Shown: in pieces, positions 60,517 through 64,000 of the stretch
How the letters are laid out: every line of letters starts with the position of its first letter
Position numbering within the stretch: the first letter of the stretch is position 1
Origin: JAJEFO01 sp965209045
GTDB taxonomy: Bacteria > Pseudomonadota > Alphaproteobacteria > Rhodobacterales > Rhodobacteraceae
Assembly (NCBI GenBank): GCA_965209045.1
Contig: CBDBPW010000003.1
Coordinates: forward strand, 124,001 to 188,000
Direction of reading: 5' to 3'
Length of the DNA stretch: 64,000 bases
Position numbers and translations under genes: made by a program
The notes under the pieces: generated by a model
Told to the model about the DNA's origin: nothing
Seen by the model: the letters and a program-made list of their open reading frames with translations, nothing else
Database searches by the model: none

Positions 60517-61590
60517 TCAGCGGTCAAGGATCAAGGTGTCTTCCTCCCGCCAGCTGAGCCAGACCTGATCGCCTACATCTCCGTTCTCGATGGTTGATCG
60601 GGTATCGTTCTGGATGGTGACCGACATGGGTGGACCGCTGGCTGTCTGGACACGGATGTGCGATGTATCGCCGTAATAGACCCAGTCAACAATGCGCCCC
60701 CGAACGAGGAGGCTGGCATCTGGCTTCCCAGCGGTCATGCGGATCTTCTCGGGTCTGACCGCAAGCGAAACCGGTCCCTGTGCATGTTCCGAATGCGGTA
60801 CCGTCACCTTGCCGAGGTGCGCGACATCGACCTTGACGCCTTGATCCGAGGCTCCTGTGACCCGCCCGTCGAGGAGGTTCACCTTGCCGATGAAGTCGGC
60901 GACGAATCGCGAGTTTGGCGACTCGTAGAGCACTTCAGGGGTTGCGATCTGCTCCACCCGCCCCGACTGCATCACGGCGATGCGATCAGCCATGGACAGG
61001 GCCTCGTCCTGGTCGTGAGTGACAATGACGAACGTGATGCCGACCTCTTCCTGCAGGCGCGCCAGTTCAAGTTGCATCTGTTCGCGCAGCTTTGCGTCGA
61101 GTGCTGACATCGGCTCGTCAAGGAGCAGCACTTTTGGCCGTTTCACCAACGCGCGAGCCAGGGCGACGCGCTGGCGCTGGCCGCCGGAGAGCTGGTCCGG
61201 CTTGCGGTCGCCCAAGTGGGCCAGCTGCACCATCTCAAGGGCTTCCTCCGCCCTTTGCCGGGTTTCGGCGGAAGGAACTCCGGTCACTCTCAGGCCGTAT
61301 CCCACGTTCGCCAACACCGTCATGTGCGGGAACACCGCGTAGGACTGGAAGACCATGTTCACCGGTCGCTTGTTGGGCGCCATGGTGCTCACGTCCACGC
61401 CGTCGATCAGAATCTCCCCCGTGGTTGGCGCCTCGAATCCTGCCAGCATGCGCAGGAGGGTGGTCTTGCCGCAACCTGAGGGGCCAAGGACCGCAAAGAA
61501 CTCGTTTGCCGCAATTTCGATGCTTGCATCGTCGACGGCAGTGATCCCGACGAATTTCTTCGTGACGTTGCGAATGGAGATGATGCTCAT
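60517..61590 (-). CDS. potA: Polyamine ABC transporter ATPase PotA-like
   Basis: This is the 357-aa ATPase of a spermidine/putrescine importer. The ABC part has Walker A (LGPSGCGKTTLLRML), Q-loop (VFQSYAVFPHMTVLANVGYG), signature LSGGQRQRVALARAL and Walker B (VLLLDEPMSALDAKLREQ). The C-terminal third is an OB-fold (TOBE) regulatory domain starting near LAVRPEKIRM. In the PotABCD operon the stop of potC and the start of potA overlap by ATGA (61587-61590). It faces the aminotransferase gene convergently across 22 bases. Confidence 0.93.
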   Translation of the reverse strand: MSIISIRNVTKKFVGITAVDDASIEIAANEFFAVLGPSGCGKTTLLRMLAGFEAPTTGEILIDGVDVSTMAPNKRPVNMVFQSYAVFPHMTVLANVGYGLRVTGVPSAETRQRAEEALEMVQLAHLGDRKPDQLSGGQRQRVALARALVKRPKVLLLDEPMSALDAKLREQMQLELARLQEEVGITFVIVTHDQDEALSMADRIAVMQSGRVEQIATPEVLYESPNSRFVADFIGKVNLLDGRVTGASDQGVKVDVAHLGKVTVPHSEHAQGPVSLAVRPEKIRMTAGKPDASLLVRGRIVDWVYYGDTSHIRVQTASGPPMSVTIQNDTRSTIENGDVGDQVWLSWREEDTLILDR

Positions 61591-62423
61591 GGGCTGCCTG
61601 CCTGGCCTGGACGCTGTACCCGCAACATCAACGCAGCAACGATCAGCGTGATCACCACCAGCACGGTTGAAGCGGCGTTGACCTCGGGTGTGACACTGAA
61701 CCGGACCATTGAATAGACCTTGACCGGAAAGGTCACGGATTCCGGACCGGACGTGAAAAACGTGATCACGAAATCATCGAGAGAAAGCGTGAAGGCCAGC
61801 AGTGCGCCAGCCACGAGACCGGGCCGCATGTAGGGAAATATCACGTGCCGGAATGTCTGCCATTCCGTGGCCCCCAGATCGCGTGACGCTTCCTCGAGCT
61901 CGCGGTTGAAACCTGCCATGCGGGCGCGAACGACGATGGCCACAAAGGGGAAACTGAAGGCGATATGCGCGATCGTGATTGCCGAAAGGTTGAGTGGCCA
62001 AGGCATTCCTGTCGGCCAGCCAATGCGCGAAAAGAACGCCAGCATCGCCACTCCCATGCAGATTTCCGGAATCACGATGGGCAGAGCGATGAATCCCTCG
62101 TAGGCACTCTTGAACGGAAACCGGAATCTCCACAGCAGAAGCGCCACCATCGCGCCAAGAACTGTGGCGACCACGGTGTTGATGGCCGCAATCGTCAACG
62201 AATTGATGAAGGCCTCGATCAGCCCGTCGTTGTTCCACGCCTTCTCGTAGTACTTGGTGGTGAATCCCCTCCAGACGATGTTGCGCCGCGAGTCGTTGAA
62301 GCTGAATGCCATCATCAGGATCACCGGGGCATAGAGCAGGATGAACACCATGCCGAAGAAGGTCCTCATCCAGATCCGCCCGGCGTAGTCCAGCGGATCG
62401 ACCTGGCGGCGCAGCACCCTCAT
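61587..62423 (-). CDS. potC: Polyamine ABC transporter permease PotC-like
   Basis: This 278-aa permease has six expected segments and the EAA loop (ELEEASRDLGATEWQTFRHVIFP). The start, with the WMRTFFGMVFILLYAPVILM membrane segment, matches PotC. The motif FSFNDSRRNIVWRGFTTKYY early in the chain is a family mark. It overlaps potB by ATGA and potA by ATGA, giving tight translational coupling. Confidence 0.92.
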   Translation of the reverse strand: MRVLRRQVDPLDYAGRIWMRTFFGMVFILLYAPVILMMAFSFNDSRRNIVWRGFTTKYYEKAWNNDGLIEAFINSLTIAAINTVVATVLGAMVALLLWRFRFPFKSAYEGFIALPIVIPEICMGVAMLAFFSRIGWPTGMPWPLNLSAITIAHIAFSFPFVAIVVRARMAGFNRELEEASRDLGATEWQTFRHVIFPYMRPGLVAGALLAFTLSLDDFVITFFTSGPESVTFPVKVYSMVRFSVTPEVNAASTVLVVITLIVAALMLRVQRPGQAGSP

Positions 62424-63325
62424 GTCCGCGCCTCGGCATCACGGCTGAGCAGGCCACGCAGCGCCAGTGCGCCGAACGTGACATACATCAGCAGGAAGCT
62501 GAGCGCGGCGCCGAACGGCCAGTCGTTGGCCGCCTTGAACTGCCGTTCGATGACGTTGCCGATCATCGTGGCATTGGTTCCCCCCAGGAGGTCGGCGGTC
62601 AGGAACGAACCAAGGCAGGGGATGAACACCAGGATCACGCCGGAGATGATGCCGGGCATGGTCAGCGGCACCGTCACGCGCAGGAAGGTGGCCGCCTGCG
62701 ATGCGCCAAGATCGAGGGACGCCTCAAGCATCGATCGGTCCAGGCGTTCGATGGACGCGTACAGCGGCAGTACCATGAATGGCATGAATACGTAGACCAG
62801 GCCGGCCACGACCGCGAAGTCGTTGTACAGCAGCTCCAGCGGCTCGAACGGCCCGAACAGTTGGTCGAACCAGAGCGCGTCGTGGATCCATTCCAGAACG
62901 AAGTTCACGTAGCCCCGGGTCCGGAACACCGCGATCAGTGCGTAGGTGCGAATGAGAAGGTTGATCCAGAACGGCAGGATCACCGCCAGAAGAAGCCAAG
63001 GCTGCCAGCGCGGGGTGGCGAAGGAAATGACAAAGGCGACCGGGTAGGCAATGGCCAGGCACAGGATCGTCGCCAGCACCGAGATCCAGATCGACTTCCA
63101 GATGATCACCAGGTAGACCGGGTCGGCCAGAGCCCGGACGTAGTTGGCCAGAGTCCACGTGATTTCGGTTTCGGTGATCGAGACCTTGCCGTCGATGACC
63201 GCCTTTTCGCCGAACGACAGAATCCACACGATGCCGAGCGGCACCAGGAAGAAAAGCAAGAGCCAGAGGGAGCCGGGCCCCGCGAGGATCCAGAAGACCC
63301 TTTGGTTCTTGCGGAAACTCTCCAT
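62420..63325 (-). CDS. potB: Polyamine ABC transporter permease PotB-like
   Basis: This 301-aa permease has a first membrane segment (GSLWLLLFFLVPLGIVWILSF) and the EAA coupling loop (SMLEASLDLGASQAATFLRVTVP). It includes the periplasmic loop typical of PotB between the first two segments. It is encoded just after the binding protein (47 bases) and overlaps potC by ATGA. Confidence 0.92.
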   Translation of the reverse strand: MESFRKNQRVFWILAGPGSLWLLLFFLVPLGIVWILSFGEKAVIDGKVSITETEITWTLANYVRALADPVYLVIIWKSIWISVLATILCLAIAYPVAFVISFATPRWQPWLLLAVILPFWINLLIRTYALIAVFRTRGYVNFVLEWIHDALWFDQLFGPFEPLELLYNDFAVVAGLVYVFMPFMVLPLYASIERLDRSMLEASLDLGASQAATFLRVTVPLTMPGIISGVILVFIPCLGSFLTADLLGGTNATMIGNVIERQFKAANDWPFGAALSFLLMYVTFGALALRGLLSRDAEART

Positions 63326-63372
63326 GCCGGAAACGGGTCAGGGCGGGCCGGCCGGACCCGCCCTGCCTGCGG

Positions 63373-64000
63373 TCAGGCGGCTTGGACCCTGGTCCAGGCG
63401 TCGTTGATGTTCTTTACATGCTCCTCGCCCAGATAGAGTTGAAACTCGCACCTGGCGACGGTCTCGTCGGGTGGAAAGATCGCCGGATTTTCATTGTATT
63501 CGGATCCGAGCTTTGCCCTCGCAGCCTCGTTCGGCGTCGCGTACTGGATGTAGTCCGCGATTGCGGCGCCGGCGTCGGCGTCAAGGATGAAGTTGATGAA
63601 CGCGTGCGCGTTCTCCGGGTGCGGTGCCCCTTGCGGCATGCAAAGGCAATCCTGCCATATCAGGCCGCCCTCGTCGGGCACGTAGAACGAAAGGTCGTCG
63701 TCCTCTGCCATTACTTGCAGGATGTCGCCGTTCCACTCCTGGGCAATCACCACTTCACCCGACACCAGCAGGTCCTGGCCGTTGTCGTCGGCAAAGACCT
63801 TGATGTTCTCTTTCTGCGCGATCAGCAGTTCCTCTGCCGCCTTGATGTGCGCCAGGTCGGTCGAATTCAGCGAGTTGCCCAGGTACTTCATGGCGTGACC
63901 GAGCACGTTCGGTCCGTCTCCCAGCAGCGATATCCTGCCCGCGAATTGATCGGAATCGTAGAGATGCTTCCAGGACTTGGTGATGTCCCCGGTCCGTTTC
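63373..64000 (-). CDS. Polyamine ABC transporter substrate-binding protein PotD/PotF-like (5' part beyond window)
   Basis: This is the C-terminal part of a polyamine-binding protein; the frame stays open to base 64000, so the true start lies outside. Visible blocks are VLGHAMKYLGNSLNS, VVIAQEWNGDILQVM, FYVPDEGGLIWQDCLCMPQG and ENAHAFINFILDADAGAAIA, standard in PotD/PotF. The acidic residues and Trp/Tyr in this region form the polyamine site in the family. It starts the Pot operon together with potB, potC and potA. Confidence 0.92.
   Translation of the reverse strand, partial: KRTGDITKSWKHLYDSDQFAGRISLLGDGPNVLGHAMKYLGNSLNSTDLAHIKAAEELLIAQKENIKVFADDNGQDLLVSGEVVIAQEWNGDILQVMAEDDDLSFYVPDEGGLIWQDCLCMPQGAPHPENAHAFINFILDADAGAAIADYIQYATPNEAARAKLGSEYNENPAIFPPDETVARCEFQLYLGEEHVKNINDAWTRVQAA

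Noticed and set aside
1..64000. CRISPR arrays, tRNA or rRNA genes
   Set aside because: No regularly spaced repeats and no recognisable cloverleaf or rRNA segments were found on reading, but no covariance search was possible.

Overview
The window looks like a chromosomal segment of a GC-rich, probably marine alphaproteobacterium of the Rhodobacterales type. The evidence is gene content and order (ccmF-ccmH, an enoyl-CoA hydratase, gltA, gltX, lexA, moeA, moaC, trpC, trpD, trpG, clpS), an alphaproteobacterial SOS box (GTTC-N7-GTTC) at lexA, a NavBac-type sodium channel next to NhaA, and several ABC and TTT uptake systems. No tRNA, rRNA or CRISPR array was recognised.

Layout. 1-1822: the end of a LolD/MacB-type export ATPase and an outer-membrane barrel protein. 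2292-9925: a RutR-like TetR regulator and a tight minus-strand operon (creatininase-family hydrolase, NMT1/Tau-type ABC importer, cytosine-deaminase-like amidohydrolase, FAD oxidase, quinone-reductase-like flavoprotein). It reads as uptake and breakdown of a small N-heterocycle of unknown identity. The wreck of a transketolase/PDH-E1-like gene precedes it. 10883-16885: a dipeptide/oligopeptide ABC operon and an endonuclease/phosphatase-family protein. 17836-20320: NavBac channel and NhaA. 20928-27926: cytochrome c maturation, enoyl-CoA hydratase, citrate synthase, GluRS and LexA. 37351-46948: moeA-moaC-trpC-ung-trpD-trpG, SDR, rRNA methyltransferase, ClpS, HAD hydrolase, D-Ala-D-Ala carboxypeptidase. 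47144-54320: LacI regulator, TctABC transporter and SauS/SauT-like enzymes, a likely sulfoacetate uptake and activation locus. 54489-58970: an accessory patch (small ORFs, TbpB-like lipoprotein, an intact IS, a broken restriction-modification gene). 59088-64000: an aminotransferase and a Pot-type polyamine ABC operon.

The main discovery is the accessory block between lexA and moeA (about 28.0-37.3 kb). It holds a decayed yefM-yoeB toxin-antitoxin pair, a DnaQ-like exonuclease and a Russian-doll transposon. A 2333-bp IS4/IS50-like element (9-bp duplication GCTGCGCGT) encodes a transposase whose N-terminal half is a DruA (DUF4338) domain, the family named from Druantia anti-phage defence. This copy is split after codon 34 by a 4.16-kb very GC-rich element with TGT...ACA ends and a 4-5 bp duplication. 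That inner element carries a zinc-finger protein, a Mu/TniA-like DDE transposase, an ExeA/TniB-like AAA ATPase and a DUF3991-Toprim protein. Removing it restores exactly 2333 bp, the length of the intact second copy at 55860-58192 (9-bp duplication ACCCGGCAT). The four-gene inner element is the best candidate here for an undescribed system.
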